64,000 bases of DNA from Callorhinus ursinus (lineage: Eukaryota; Chordata; Mammalia; Carnivora; Otariidae). The DNA lies in contig NW_020313057.1 in the NCBI RefSeq assembly GCF_003265705.1, forward strand, positions 5,440,107 through 5,504,106. The letters run 5' to 3'. The position numbers were made by a program, and so were the translations under genes. A model generated the notes under the pieces. That model made no database searches, was not told the DNA's origin, and worked only from the letters and a program-made list of their open reading frames with translations. Each line of letters begins with the position of its first letter. The stretch's first letter is position 1. This document shows, one piece after another, positions 20,151-32,929 of this stretch.

Positions 20151-23100
20151 AAATTGATTTGTAGTTAAAACATTTTCTGTGAAAATCTAGTTTCCTTTTA
20201 TTAAAAGTCATACAGATTTGTAGCATAAGTGTCACTTACTGTAATATTACAATATAATCTCAGTAAAGCTTGTAAATTACTTTTCCTAGTTAAATCTTAA
20301 AATTTCAAACCATTTACCTAGTGTTGTTATGCTATTGTTGTTTAAAAATGACATTATTTACATAGGTTTTGTAAGCCTGTCATTAACATTTTTATTTTTG
20401 ATCTACAGTATATTACATAATATAGATAAACTTGGTATCTAAATCAGCTTTAATTAAAATTCTTTAGTATAACACAAATGAGGGTGCTCCAACCTCTATA
20501 TAATAGTTTTAAGATACTTTGTTCTTAAGAGAAACTCTTTTAAAATCCCATTTTGAAAGAGTTACGTTTTCCAGTGGCAGTCTTCTTTAAGAGTCCCAGA
20601 GACCTGGATTGGCTGTGCTATTAACTAACCATGTTATGTATGGCCATTGGCTTGACCTCTTTAATGTGCCACCATACCCTGCCCCCCCCCCCCCCCCAAA
20701 AACCTTCTGCACCCCTACCCGTGTCCTCATCATAAATCTGGGAACTGGACTATATTGTCTGGAAGCCTTCTAGCTCAAAAATTTATGATTATATCCATGA
20801 GAAAATTTTCATTTCCAGTTTTGCCTTATAGGAACACAGCTATTGAATGAAACAAGGAATGCCTCTATTAAGCTAAATTAAAAAACTTAAACATGCAGTT
20901 TTCAGGGTTTTGAGGCCTGTGTGCGTTGCTCCTCATTGGAATTTGTGTCCTGGTTACTTTCAGAGGTACCTTTGTTCCAAATGTAGGCACACGTTCTCTG
21001 TTCATTCTGCTTATTCTCTAGGCAAGCAGAGATGGAGGGGAATGTATGTTTAAAATTAGTACTCTTGAATATTCATCTTCTTATCTCATTAATTTTAGAA
21101 AATAGTTTGATTTATACAGTTTATATTTGAACCCATGTTATTAGAAGTGATGTAGTGGTTTAAAATATTCCATTTCTCTTTTACATTAACTTCTCTAAAA
21201 ATGAATTTCTGTATGAAAGTATTATATATATGACTTTCGGTATTTCTCGTTTATTGAAAGACATAATGGAAAGCACAACCTAGCAAGTGATTTTTTTTTT
21301 TTTTTTGTACTGTTGTTTATAACATTCAACAAAGGTGAAAACCGCATCAGGGAAGGTCTAGGGAAACGACACCTTACAACAATGGCACTGATGAAGGCAT
21401 AACTTTACAACTAGGAAATAGCTGTGTTATAAACCTTAAATGAGAACTCAGCTCACTTCAAAGGAGAGGAAAAAGGAAAAGAAAGGTTGTGTTGGATCAT
21501 TTATTCTACTTCTTGACTCACTGTATAAATTAGATCTGTGTAGAGTACAAGAGCTCATGCTGGTGCAGAACCCTCCTGAGTGCAAAGGCTGAAGTCTGAA
21601 TTCTAAAATTTTGAGAAATAGGTGAATTCTATGCAGAAGAAACTTGGCAAAGTGTCTTGCTTCGACTATAAATAACATAAGTGATATGTATTATATGGTC
21701 TGGCTAATAAATCTATGTATATTAACATTGAGGTTTTTTTTTTTTTTTTTTTTTAAATAGAGTCTGGGCAGTTATATATTACCTTTTTGCCTTAAACACA
21801 AATAGACATTTTCTATTAAGGGAATCTGAGCCTGTCAATTTGTATGATGGATGTCATTATATAATTGTCTCCTCATTTCCCAGAAGTGTGAAATTGATAT
21901 TAAAAATTTCTAAGCCTCTATTTTTCTCCCTCAAGATTGATCTAAAATAGTGTTTTGATACTCTTTTTTTCTTTTTTGGAGATGGACAAGGTGACTATGG
22001 AAGTAATTCTTTCTAGCCTCTCTTTAAAACTGTTGGTTAGAAAGGGTCAGGAATAGAGTAAAAACATCTTCTCAATTCTTCGCCTACCCCAGTCTCCCTC
22101 TCCTACTTCAAGCACTGAGTCATAGGTTAGTTATTAAATTCATGTTCAGAGATAGTGATCATGTGCAGACAGTTGATTGTAGAGTGCTATTTTTTGCCCT
22201 GAATTCAGAAGCTGACTTCTTCTGGCATTACCTAGGTACCCTGGAGTCGAACTGGTTTTCTTTCACACTCACACATTTGGAGCAATCAGGTGTTAAACTT
22301 TAAGCAGTGGAACCTGGAAAGATTTCAGTAAGACACTGATGTACACTCATATACATTTGTATTAAATTGTGGAGCATTTGGAGTCACAATGTCTTTTAAA
22401 AAAATACAGTTGCCTGTTGCAGATTCTAGAAGAATGGGATAGAAATGGAAGTTATAGGACGTGTTAGCAAGGGTTTTGACAATCAGTCTCCAGTAAAATA
22501 CCATTTGATGTCTTCACTGGTTAACCTTGTTATGTTCTAATGCAAAGTGAGGTAGAATATGTTTGATTGATTCTAACCTAAAAAAAATTTGAGAATGCAG
22601 ACATGTGCACATACTTTAATGTTTTAGATAAATTCACAGTAGTTGATCTTATGTATTTTCTTTAGGTAATAACTTTTTGTCTTGCTCCAGGTTACCCTGT
22701 ACGGAGTCAGTAGGGCTATTGTGATTTTCTTGTTTTTGCCCAAATCAGCCTGAGACCTTTTATGGGAGCTTTGTACTTATATGTACCTATAGGTGTATGT
22801 ACTGATATATATGGGGAACTTTGCCCAGGACAGGAGAATCACCCCACTCCAACTTTTTAGGTACCCAAACTGACTTTGTTAAGAGGAATTTGGATCTCGA
22901 ATGATTCCTTAGTAGAAGTAACTCCGTAGTTAAAAAAAAAAAAAACTACTTTAAAATGTTTGATTTGTTACAAAGGTGAAGTCATTATTGTCTTTTCCCC
23001 TAAAATGTGATGTAAAAATTGTTAGCTGTCAGAGGTTTTGGTTTAACTGAAGAGATGTGCTTTTCTAACTCAGTGCTGAGCTGCATTCTGATGGAAAAAG

Positions 23101-23269
23101 ACAACGTTGAGATCTGCAAAGTTTTCCTTCTTTTTTTTTCCTTTGATTAGTGTGTTTCTCAGCAGGTGAAATTCTGCCTCTCCTTCCCAACCAGCGCAGC
23201 CTAATTTTTTTTAATAGGCTCAATCCTTTATTTTTTTATTTCTGAAAATATATTAAAAAATACATATTA
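20151..23269. other. Long mostly unique AT-rich stretch
   Basis: About 3.1 kb without a SINE or a recognisable LINE. It includes a 16-base C run at 20682-20697 and T-runs at 21291-21306 and 21736-21754. A 76-codon minus frame at 21448-21678 has no recognised features. Confidence 0.45.
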
Positions 23270-23690
23270 CTTATTTTGGAACTATTTGAGAGTAGGTTGC
23301 ATATATCATACTCCTCTACCCATTTGTCCTTCAGTGTGTAATTCTGAAGAACAAGGACGTTCTCTTTCCATAACCACAGTAAAATGACTAAATAGGTGAA
23401 TTATGTTTATCTAGTCTACAATCCTGTTGTCGTTGAGTTTCCCAACAATGTCCTGGAGAGCAGATCTGCCCCCAGTGCAGGGCCCAACTGGGTGTTACCC
23501 ACCAGCTGCATTCCGTTGTCAGCTAGACTCCAGTCTCCTCGGACCTGGGATAGTCCCTCAGGAGTTCTTAATCCTTCACGATACTGGTGTATTTGAGGAC
23601 TGCAGCCCAGTTGTTTTGTAGAGTAGCACTCAGATGAGGGTTGTCTGTGGGTTCCTATAATGAATGGGGTCTGTCCTAACGTGTGTGATG
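23270..23690 (-). mobile_element. Old L1M 3' UTR fragment (antisense)
   Basis: 'ctatttgagagtaggttgca' then 'gaacaaggacgttctctttc', 'cccaacaatgtcctggagag' and 'cagcccagttgttttgtaga' follow the antisense L1M 3' UTR in order. Two overlapping open frames here are by-products. Confidence 0.82.
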
Positions 23691-24416
23691 GTTTGGGGGC
23701 ATTCCTTCAGGAAGCTTGTCTGGAAGAGAAAGGAAGACTGCATGGTGATCTCTTCACTTTTTTCCATTTACCTCTCAAAAGAAAAACTTCCCATTTCTTC
23801 CTTAATTGAAATAGGATTCATATCTCTTTCATAAGAATAGGATTTATTGCTCTGCTTTACTAGTTTGTTCTGTTTTTATTACGAAGGCTTGAGAAAAATG
23901 GCAGTGAGATATATTCTAGAATATGAGATGACCTGGAAAGGAGACAACATTGAGCTTTTATCAAGCGAAATTTCTTTCTCCACAATTCCTGTTTTGAGTT
24001 ATGACAGAATCTCAAGATGCTGTCGAACAAATATTTTGAACGTAAAAGGTATAGCACTGTTGAATTTGTTTCGTAGCAATAAACAGCTGGAGCTCTTTAT
24101 GTATCACCTGAGATTGCTTCACTAAGGATTAGCTTTTCTTACAACCTGGTGCCTCTTTGTCTTTGTCTTAATAAGTTTTCTTTAGCTAAAAATAGAATAA
24201 ATGAGCATATCAAGACTGATTCTCATTAGGTTCTAGAGATTTATGGGTTATATTAGATTTTAATATGAAATGTCAGGATACTTACCATCTATAGTTATGA
24301 CTCTTAAAAGTTTAATACTTGAAAGGTGTAGTGAAAGCTAGAAAATTAATTTGGAATATTGCAAAGTATAAGAGATTTAAATCTTGCTTTTTTAACAACT
24401 TTGAGACACATGATGC
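23691..24416. other. Unique sequence
   Basis: A 92-codon plus frame (23847-24125) and a 65-codon minus frame overlap; neither shows a domain or good splice sites. Confidence 0.4.
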
Positions 24417-24651
24417 TATAAATTGATTTCATTTTTTTTAAAAGATTTTATTTATTGACACAGAGAGAGAGAGAGAGAGAGACAGAGAGAGAGGGAACAC
24501 AAGCAGAGGGAGTGGGAGAGGGAGAAGCAGGCTCCCCGCCGAGCAGGGAGCCCGATGCGGGGCTCGATCCCAGGACCCTGGGATCATGATCTGAGCTGAA
24601 GGCAGTCGCTTAACCAACTGAGCCACCCAGGTACCCCTATAGATTGATTTC
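24417..24651 (-). mobile_element. Can-SINE (minus) with 14-bp target duplication
   Basis: The body at 24431-24637 lies between tataaattgatttc (24417-24430) and tatagattgatttc (24638-24651), one mismatch. It is the 'gggaacacaagcagaggga' variant. Confidence 0.97.
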
Positions 24652-24764
24652 TTAAAATATTTTAAGAGACATGGTGTTTGAATCTGATTTTAAAACAAAT
24701 TTTAAGGAAGGGAATATATGATTTTGAATAAATAATAATTAGGTCTTTTAGTATTAACAGATAC

Positions 24765-25030
24765 TAATGAGCGCCTCCAGGTATACTGCTGCTCGGTTGG
24801 TCTTTGGGGATATAGACATGAACAAGACAAACATGGCCGGTGGCCTCTTCGAGCACAGAACTGGTGGGGAAGACGAGTACTGCACGAGTAGCATGGCATT
24901 AGTAATATCAAAAGGGGAATGCAGGAGTCTCGGAGAGCCAGGGAACCTATCTGCAGGGAGGGCAGGAAGACCACTGTTAGGAAATCATATTCCAGCTGAG
25001 GTCTGGCTAAGTGAAGAGGAGGAGGGAGAG
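24765..25030 (-). mobile_element. L2 LINE fragment (antisense)
   Basis: 'tctttggggatatagacatg' then 'aacaagacaaacatggccgg' and 'tggtggggaagacga' corresponds to the antisense L2 3' part. The text is diverged. The 90-codon frames on both strands are by-products. Confidence 0.6.
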
Positions 25031-25032
25031 GG

Positions 25033-25246
25033 TTTTTAAAAAAAAAAGATTATTTATTTGAGAGAGAAATAGCATGTTTGTGCGTGTGATGGGGGAGGGG
25101 CAGAGGGAGAGACTCAAGCAGACTCCCCACTGAACACAGAGCCCCACATGGGGCTTGATCTCAAGCTCAGTCTCGGGACCCATGAGATCGTGACCTGAGC
25201 CGAAACCAAGAGTCCCCACTTAACAGACTGAGCCACCCAGGTGCCC
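25033..25246 (-). mobile_element. Older Can-SINE variant (minus)
   Basis: It has the head 'gagccacccaggtgccc' but a body with 'ctcaagctcagtctcgggac' and 'cgaaaccaagagtc', unlike the main group. Similar older variants are at 25647 and 44695. No clear target duplication. Confidence 0.9.
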
Positions 25247-25612
25247 TGGGAGTGGGTTCTTAACAGAGGGAACAACATCTGTGAAGACCTGGAGTTGAGA
25301 GGTTGAGATTAAGATTAAGAAATGAAGGAAAATTTAGCATTGGTACAAGTAAGTAGTGGGAGGAGATTAAGTTTGTAATTTTAGTTTAGATAAACACCAC
25401 AATGTTGCCTCCATTTTATATTTTATTTCCCCTCATGTCACCGAAACTAATCTGTTTCCTTCGTCTTTACAGTCGCCTTTTCCCATTGTTTTTAAAGTAT
25501 GATCATAACATTAAAGTAAACACATTTGGAGATGGGGAGAAGAAGTCATTGTAACCCCATTACATTAAAGCAGCTGTTTGCTTTTTTGCATATGATCCTG
25601 TGGTCTTGTCCA

Positions 25613-25614
<2 letters not shown>

Positions 25615-25646
<32 letters not shown>
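25615..25646. repeat. (GT)n microsatellite
   Basis: About 16 GT units abut the tail of the next SINE. The position suggests growth next to an insertion site. Confidence 0.95.
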
Positions 25647-25648
<2 letters not shown>

Positions 25649-25821
25649 TTTTAAAATTTATTCATTTATTTGAGAGTGGGTGAAGGAATGAAAGAATCCT
25701 CAAGCAGACTTCCCGCTGAGCACGGAACCTGAAATGGGGCTGGATCTCATGACCTCAAGATCGTGACCTGAGCTGAAACCAAGAGTCAGATGCTCAACTA
25801 ACTGAGCCACCCAGGTGCCCC
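25647..25821 (-). mobile_element. Older Can-SINE variant (minus), shortened
   Basis: The tail 'tttaaaatttattcatttat' is followed by a body with 'cgtgacctgagctgaaacca' and the head 'gagccacccaggtgccc'. The GA-rich module is short. Confidence 0.92.
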
Positions 25822-26295
25822 CAGTACTATATATTTTTATATAATTGGATTCATAATGTATATGCAATTTTATATTTCAATTTCTAACATTGAGTTGTAT
25901 TTAGACAGTTATCATATTTCTATAATTGTTTTTCATAATGCAAAATCATAATTATCATAGTCCTTAAAGATAATGTTGCATGGTAACTTACTTAACTGTT
26001 TCCCTATTGTTTGGTTATTTAGGATGCTTCAGTTTTTAAAAATGTTTGCAGAAGGAGTATCACTGGTGAATTTGCCCCTTTTCTTCAATAAAACAAATTA
26101 GAATGAATTCCTTAGGCTAGATTTATAGTATTGAAATGTTTTTGCCTATGTCTGCCTGTCTTTCTTAAAAGACTGTACTAATTTACAATTACTGTGGTCA
26201 TTGGTATACAAGGATATATTTCACCATGACTAGTTTAGTAGGCCCAAAATGTTATTAAAAGTTGCTTTTAGTTGCATATATTTGATTTTTTGACA
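25822..26295. other. Unique AT-rich sequence
   Basis: I see no repeat, exon or RNA gene here. Confidence 0.45.
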
Positions 26296-27250
26296 GGATA
26301 ACTTTTGTCTAAATTGTGGTAAAATATATATAACATAAAATTTACCATCTTAGCCATTTTTAAGATGTACAGTTCAGTAGTGTTAAGTATATTTACATTG
26401 TTGTGCAACCAGTCTCCAGAACTCTTTTTATCTTGAAAAACTCACACTTTGGGGGCGCCTGGGTGGCTCACTCATTAAGCGTCTGCCTTTGGCTCAGGTC
26501 ATGATCCGAGGGTCCTGGGATCGAGCCCCGCATCGGGCTTCCTGCTCAGCGTGAAGCCTGCTTCTCCCTCTCCCACTCCCCCTGCTTGTGTTCCCTCTCT
26601 CGCTGTCGCTCTCTCTGTCAAATAAATAGATAAAATCTTAAAAAAAACAACAACCTGACACTTTGTACTTACTAAACAATTTCCCTTTTCCCTTCCTCCA
26701 TCCCTTGGCACCCACCATTCATCCTACTTTCTGTCTCCATGAATTTGATTAGTCTAGATACCTCATGTATATGGGATCATAAAGTATTTGTCTTTTTGTG
26801 ACTGGCTCATTTCATTCAGTGTAATGCCCTCATAGTTCATCCATGTTGTAGCAGGTGCCAGAATCTCCTTCCTTTTAAAGACTGAATAACTATTTCGTTG
26901 TTTGGATTGCCACATTTTGGTAATGGACAAGTTGGTTTGCTTCCACCTTTTGGCTGTTGTGAGCAATGCTCCTATGAACATAGGTGTACAGATACCTCTT
27001 TGAGACTCACCTTTCTTTTGAGTACATACCCAAGTTCTTTTGAGTATATACCCAGAAGTGGAATTGCTGGATCATATGGTAATTCTGTGTTTAATGTTTT
27101 GAGGAACTGCATACGGTTTTCCATAGCGGCTGCACCATTTGACATTGCACAAGGGCTCCATTTTTTCCACATCCTGGCCAACCCTTGTTATTTTCTGTTT
27201 TTTTGATAGCAGCCATCCTAATGGGTATAGAGATGCTATCTCATGCTTAG
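26296..27250 (-). mobile_element. Old L1 ORF2 C-terminus and 3' UTR (antisense), one SINE inside
   Basis: The 3' UTR part (from 26310) matches that at 10235. The minus-strand frames at 26763-27181 are unmistakable L1 ORF2 C-terminal text, for example PYDPAIPLLGIYSKEL and ATTWMNYEGI. The two frames overlap by a frameshift, and the reading is broken. A near-tandem copy of 'ttcttttgagta.atacccaag' lies at about 27012-27055. A Can-SINE interrupts it at 26451. Confidence 0.92.
26451..26650 (+). mobile_element. Can-SINE (plus) inside old L1
   Basis: The full sense body runs from 'ggggcgcctgggtggctcac' to the A-rich tail. The flanks 'aactcacactttg' and 'aacctgacactttg' look like a short imperfect target duplication. 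It postdates the L1. Confidence 0.95.
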
Positions 27251-28857
27251 GATAACTTTTTTCATCTGTTCACTATTTACATTTTTCCTTGTATCATTTC
27301 CTTTTAAAATAGACCTTTCTCCCAATATGCTTATTGAAAAATCACAGATTTTAACTCTGGATGATGCTTTTGCATCTCCAAAAATTTGTTATGAAGCAAT
27401 GTAGTTTTTTAATATATGTGTTGGAACTTTATATGTTTCTCTGGGGACATGGGTCATTTTGTGATGGTCAGCAGAGAGGGATAATGCATAGTATAGTATA
27501 CAGAAAAGTCAGAGAGAAAAAGGTTTCGTAAAGGGAGGAAGAGTGGAGAGTAACAGGTACCAAAGATCAGTTTTGCCTGATGCATTGTTCTGTCAGGGAC
27601 TCTGTCGGTGGTCTTACTTCCTGTTAAAATTAATGTGTTATGGTGAATTATAGATTTTGTGTAGTGGAAACTCCAGAAAGATCTTTTTGAATGTTAGAGG
27701 GACTACTGTGTTTAAATACACAAGCGCTTTTGTGATTTCTATGGAAATGCCTATGTCTTTATATTTTTCATACATATGTATTTGTGCATGTGGACATTTG
27801 ATCTTAAAGGTGATGTTATATTGAATTATGATTCATCTAGATTGAATTATGATTTATTCCAAGACTTGACTGCTTTTTAATATGTGTTTTTTATGGTAAT
27901 GAATTCTTAAAAGAGCACCTACCTGAGCACTATTTGGACAGAAAATATTACAAACATTTGGTATAGAGAAAGGTAAGTGGACAAAAGTCAACAACTTTTA
28001 TTTTTATAATCAACATACATTTTATTCCATATTGATGAGTTTATAGTGATTGATTTTCAAAATTGTAGAACAAAGTGTTTATATACCACCTGTAAAATCT
28101 AAGTAGAATGACAAAGAAATAGAAGTATATTAAGCTGATTTATTAACCCAAGAGGAGAGCAGTCAGAAATGGGTTTATAGTTTAATATTCAAAAGCCTTT
28201 TTCTATTTGCTGGCCAGTTGACATCTTGAATATTTACACATTGTTTTTGTCACAACAAGTTTGGCCTCTCACATTTCTTTTTTCTCATTTATCTACATGT
28301 TCTGAAAAAACTGACAGTAGTTTAATTCTAAAATATATTTCCAGGAAAGCCAAAACAATTTTCTGAAAAGTGCATAGAAAAAACCCTAAGTCATTGCCAA
28401 GAATGGAAAGATGCTGGGTTGTTATTCATATGATCAAAAACATTTTTGGACGAAGCACAGTGCAAATACCCTTGTCTGTGTTTATTTTAGAAAAAAGATG
28501 TTGATGAAGTATTTTAAAGTGTGAAAACATATCAATTCCAAAACAGTATATATAATGTTACCTAATTTTTTGTAAAATCAACAAAGAAAGTACATGGGTT
28601 AGTCTAAAAGGTCGTTAGCAGTGCTTATCTCTGGTAGGCCTAAGAGAGATCTTATTTTCTTTGGGCTTGTTTTCATATACTTATTTTCTACTGTGAACGT
28701 GCATTATTTTTGTAATAAGAACTACTAGAGATGTATATTTACAAAAAGAAGAAAATAGAGTTCTTCTAAGTTAGTTTGTAATTTAAGATTCTAGGGAGTT
28801 GGTCTGAATTATCTACAGTGTTATTTGTGAGGAATAGTAGTATAATTTTGTTTTAAG
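27251..28857. other. Unique AT-rich sequence
   Basis: No repeat recognised. A 14-base direct repeat, attgaattatgatt, occurs at 27820-27833 and 27841-27854. Confidence 0.45.
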
Positions 28858-29072
28858 ATATACTGAGTCTCGGGCGCCTGGGTGGCTCAGTTGGTTAAGC
28901 GACTGCCTTCGGCTCAGGTCATGATCCCGGAGTCCTGGGATTGAGTCCCACATCGGGCTCCCGGCTCAGCGGGGAGCCTGCTTCTCCCTCGGACCCTCTC
29001 CCCTCTCATGCTGTTTCTCTCTCTCAAATAAATAAATAAATAAAATCTTAAAAAAAAAATATACTGAGTCTC
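28858..29072 (+). mobile_element. Can-SINE (plus) with perfect 14-bp target duplication
   Basis: The body at 28872-29058 is flanked by atatactgagtctc at 28858-28871 and 29059-29072. It is the 'ggaccctctcccctctcatg' variant. Confidence 0.97.
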
Positions 29073-29538
29073 CACACTTCTTCTCACGTGGGGCCAAGAA
29101 AGATGGTCCGGTGAATTTGTTCATCGTTTTATTAAATGAATGAGAGAAAGAATACAAATGAGATCAAAGTCAATCTTGTTTTTTCTTTCTTCCTGATTTT
29201 TTTTTTTCGGTGAGTGAGGAATGGTGGGAAAAGATTTCTTTCCTCTGCCTAGCTGATTTTTCTTTATATCATTTGACATATAGTTCCCGTTATTGATCCG
29301 TTTTGAGTGGAAAGAAGTTGACTTTGGCCTTGTGTTTTCATTGGGAGAAAGGAAAATGGCATAACCTGGAGTGTCCCAGTAGGTGTGTGGGGGAGCGCTC
29401 TCATCATACTGCCTGTGGCTCTTCGCTCTGGGCTCTTGTCTCATTATGGGCCCTCCCCGGCCTCCTCTCTCATGCCCCCACTCTGTGAATGCTGGATTGG
29501 GAAGTGATGGGGAGGAAAAATAAAATGGTGTTTTCGGC
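29073..29538. other. Unique sequence
   Basis: A 139-codon minus frame begins here (29121-29540), but it shows no domain, runs into a LINE tail and has no splice support. I call no gene. Confidence 0.4.
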
Positions 29539-29602
29539 AAAAACTAATGATGTAATGTATGGTGATTAACATAACATAATAAAATAAAATTAAAAAAAAG
29601 AT
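29539..29602 (+). mobile_element. Very short carnivore L1 3' end
   Basis: 'caaaaactaatgatgtaatg' then 'tatggtgattaacataacat' and an A-rich tail is the last ~60 bases of the carnivore L1 3' end. The flanks 'atggtgttttcgg' and 'atcatgctttcgg' may be an imperfect target duplication. Confidence 0.88.
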
Positions 29603-29919
29603 CATGCTTTCGGGGGTTAGCCAAGAGTTTGTGGTTTTGGGGGTGGCCTTGTTAACAAAAATACAAACGTAGGAAACAAGATTGGAAGTAAGAATTTTTT
29701 CTGTTGTAAAAAAGAACTAGCTCACAGCTGGTTGCAGGCAGTCCATTGGGAGGGCCCCTATTCCATTTCTTGTCTATGGAGCCACATTGGGACTCTCATG
29801 TGTAGGCAATGTTTTTGTTTTAAGCACTCCAGTTGAAGTCTGTACTTTTTTGGATTTATCTTTGTACTGTTTCAGGTATACATTATTAAGTACATATTAA
29901 ATATAGATTTTCTTTGTCA
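29603..29919. other. Unique sequence
   Basis: I see no repeat, exon or RNA gene here. Confidence 0.4.
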
Positions 29920-30405
29920 TTTTCAGAGACTATATTTTAGAACACTTTTAGGTTTATAGAAAAATGGAGTAGAAACTACTGGAAGTTCTCTTACATCCCC
30001 TAAGAATACTCCCCGCCTTCCCGGTTTCCCCTCTTAATAACATCTTGCATTTGTATGATTCACTTACTGCAGTTAATTAGCCACTATCAATGCATTATTG
30101 TTAACTAAAGTCCGTAGTTTACATTAAGGGCCACTCTTTGTGTTGTACATTTTATGGGTTTTGACAAATGTATAATGACATGTATCTGCCATTAACAGTA
30201 GCATACAGAGTAGGTTCACTGCCATAAAAATTCCCTGCGCCCCACCTCTTCATCCTTCTCTTCCTCTTCTCACATCCCTGGCAATTACTAATCATTCTAC
30301 TGTCTCCATAGGTTGGCCTTTTCCAGAATGTCATGTAATTGGAATCATACACTATGTAGCCTTTTCAGATTGGCTTCCTTTACTTAACATTTAAAGTTCC
30401 TCCAT

Positions 30406-30458
<53 letters not shown>

Positions 30459-30930
30459 CAATAGCTCATTTCCTTTTATTGCTGAACAGTGTTCCATAAC
30501 CTGGATATAGCAGTCTGTCTATCCATTCACACACAGGTTCTGGCAATTACAAATAAAACTGCTATAAACATTCATGTACAGGTTTTTGTGTGGCTATAAG
30601 TTCTTAACTCATTTGGGTAAAAACAAAGAATAACAATTGTTGCATAAAATGGTAAGAATTTGTTTGGTTTTGGAAGAAACCACCAAACTGTTTTCCAAAG
30701 CGTCTGTATCATTTTGTATTCCCGCCAGCGGTTAATGAGAATTCCTGTTCCTCCACATCTTTGACAGCATTTGGTGTTGTCAGTGTTTTGCAGTATAGTC
30801 ATTCTAATAGATGTGTAGGGGTATCTCGTTGTTGTCTTAATTTGGGAAATTTCCTAATGACATGTGATGTTGAACCAACTCTTCATATGCTGAATTGCCA
30901 TCTGTGTATCCTTTTCGGTGAGATGATATG
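29920..30930 (-). mobile_element. Old L1M 3' part (antisense) with a GT microsatellite
   Basis: Antisense L1M text runs in order: 'acacttttaggtttatagaa', 'tacagagtaggttcactgcc', 'ctaatcattctactgtctcc', 'ggcaattacaaataaaactg' and 'gtgatgttgaaccaactctt'. It is interrupted by the GT tract at 30407. Minus-strand frames are remnants only. Confidence 0.85.
30407..30456. repeat. (GT)25 microsatellite
   Basis: A pure GT run of about 25 units inside the old L1; likely length-polymorphic. Confidence 0.97.
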
Positions 30931-31105
30931 GAATATTTAAAAACCAAAATATAATTCATTTTTTTAAATAGTAAAATGTGTTCTGTATAGAAAAGTACAG
31001 CAAAATGAAGACAGTAAAAATTCATATGTAATGCCACTATTCAGAGGAAGAATTGTTGATAACATTTTGATATTTTTTCTTTGTGCATACATCTTTCTCT
31101 CTCCC

Positions 31106-31152
31106 TGTGTGTGTGCGTGCGTGCGTGTGTGTGTGTGTGTGTCTGTGTGTGT
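31106..31152. repeat. (GT/GC)n tract
   Basis: An interrupted GT run with GCGTGCGTGCG units near its left end. Confidence 0.95.
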
Positions 31153-31252
31153 AATTCCGTAATAGTGGCATAGTAATAGTGGAATCATAATTTTTGTACC
31201 TTTCATGTTTACTTGTACACATTAATTTTTCCTATGTCATTCTTCTAGAACA

Positions 31253-31422
31253 CAGTGGTCCTTGGCTGAATGTTAGCATCATTTGAGGCAACCTTTAAAA
31301 TTTGTGATGCTTGGGCTGCATCTGGGACAGTGAAGTCCAAATCCCTGTAGATGGACCAAGGCATCATACTTTTTAAAACTTCCCAGGTATTTTCCATGTG
31401 TAGTGAAGATTGAGAACCATTG
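31253..31422. mobile_element. MER5A-like hAT-Charlie MITE
   Basis: The left end 'cagtggtccttggctgaatg' and right end 'gattgagaaccattg' are inverted termini of the MER5A/MER20 class of short non-autonomous hAT elements, with the expected middle ('gatgcttgggctgcatctgg'). The 8-base flanks do not match, as expected for an old copy. Confidence 0.75.
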
Positions 31423-31964
31423 GTCTCAATATTTAAGAAAAAATATAATTCCTCAAAGATAACATGAACTATGATACCCTTTTTATAAAGTTTGGAACAA
31501 CCACGCAGCAACACAGGGTGTGTGTGTGTGAGAGAGAGAAAGAGGGGGAGGAGATAATATTAGATAGATAGATATAAGGGGAATCAAGAGAATCAAGGGA
31601 GTTTTATTAGAAACTCTTTTTTTCTGGATTCAGGATGTTTGTTACTTTGGGTTGAAGCAGGGGGATGGGTTGGTAGTTGGGGGAGGGACTGTAGATTAAA
31701 TGCAGATTATTGTTAATGTCCTAGTTTTTGTTTTGGGTGGTAGCTTTGTGCTGTTTATTATTAAAAAATAACTGAGTATATAAATAAAACTGGGCCATGC
31801 ATGGACCCATGATAAGAACCAAGGACTTTGATTAAACCAGTTCTTTGCGCCAGAGGGCCAGTAAGGAAAAATAGTAAATAAGCAAAACTATTACATCCCC
31901 CTATAAGTGTACCTAGTAGGGTTTGATTATCACAGTGGTTTGATACCCAGTGCCATCCTTTTGA
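31423..31964. other. Unique sequence with short simple repeats
   Basis: A short GT/GA stretch near 31517-31545 and (TAGA)n near 31562-31575; otherwise nothing recognised. Confidence 0.45.
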
Positions 31965-32172
31965 AAAATGAACAAGGTGGGGTGCCTGGGTGACTTAGTT
32001 GGTTAGGTGTCTGGTTCTTAATTTCAGCTCAGGTCATGATCCCAAGGCCTTAAGATTGAGCCCCATGTCAGGCTCTGTGCTGGGTGTGGAATGTGCTTAA
32101 GATTCCCCCCACTGTGCATGTTTTTTTTTTTCTCCCCCTCTAAAAAAAAAAAAAAAAAGGAAAAGGAACAAG
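31965..32172 (+). mobile_element. Older Can-SINE variant (plus) with 12-bp target duplication
   Basis: The body at 31977-32160 begins 'ggtggggtgcctgggtgact' and has the older middle 'tcttaatttcagctcaggtc', a T-run and a poly-A tail. The flanks aaaatgaacaag (31965-31976) and aaaaggaacaag (32161-32172) differ at one base. Confidence 0.93.
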
Positions 32173-32929
32173 CTATTCTTCAGTAGCCAGAGATTTTATA
32201 TACTTTTTTTCTGAAATTCTGTTTCCATTCCACTTTCATCACAGAGGTTTTTTTTCCTAATGCGTTCTGTCAAAACAATAAATATATGATGAATTTTGAT
32301 GAATAATTATTCACTTTAAATGACTTTTTTATTAGAAACTTGTCTTAATGAGTGGAGTGGGCTGATGTTACGTATTGTGCTTTGATTAAAGGAATTGTTA
32401 GATTATTTTTGTTCCCTATCTCCCATGTTTTCACCTCTTGGAGCACTGTGCAGCAGTGAGGTGTCTGAGGGTTGGCCTTTTTCTTGTGAAGTGGGTCAAA
32501 GGTGGTTGCATCAAGGGAGGTGGAAACAGAGGGCCTCTGCTGCCTGCATCTTCTCAAGCAGGTCAGCTGTAGTGGCGAGTACATGTACAAGTTAAGGATC
32601 TGGAAATTAATTCTTTGAAGAGTGCCCATGCCAGAGTAAGCCCAGGGGTATGTGTGTTTTTAAAATTTGCGTTCCAGGAGGATTCAGAATGATCTCTGGG
32701 GCAAAGGAAGCATATGAGAATGCATATAAATGTGTGTATATGTATATACACATACAGAGACCTAACTGGAACACAGCATATTACAAATGTGGAATTCTTT
32801 TTTACATTATTTGGGCCTTTAAAATCCTTTGCTTTGTATGATTTAAACATACATGAATGTGAATACATATATATCCTTTACAAACAGATAAATATACATA
32901 TATAGGGCTAGGTAGTCAGAATTTAAGTT
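32173..32929. other. Unique sequence
   Basis: No repeat recognised. Several overlapping open frames (63-101 codons, both strands) have no recognised features. Confidence 0.4.

Noticed and set aside
29121..29540. 139-codon minus-strand frame
   Set aside because: No domain, no splice or promoter signal, starts in an L1 tail and shows no coding-like composition.
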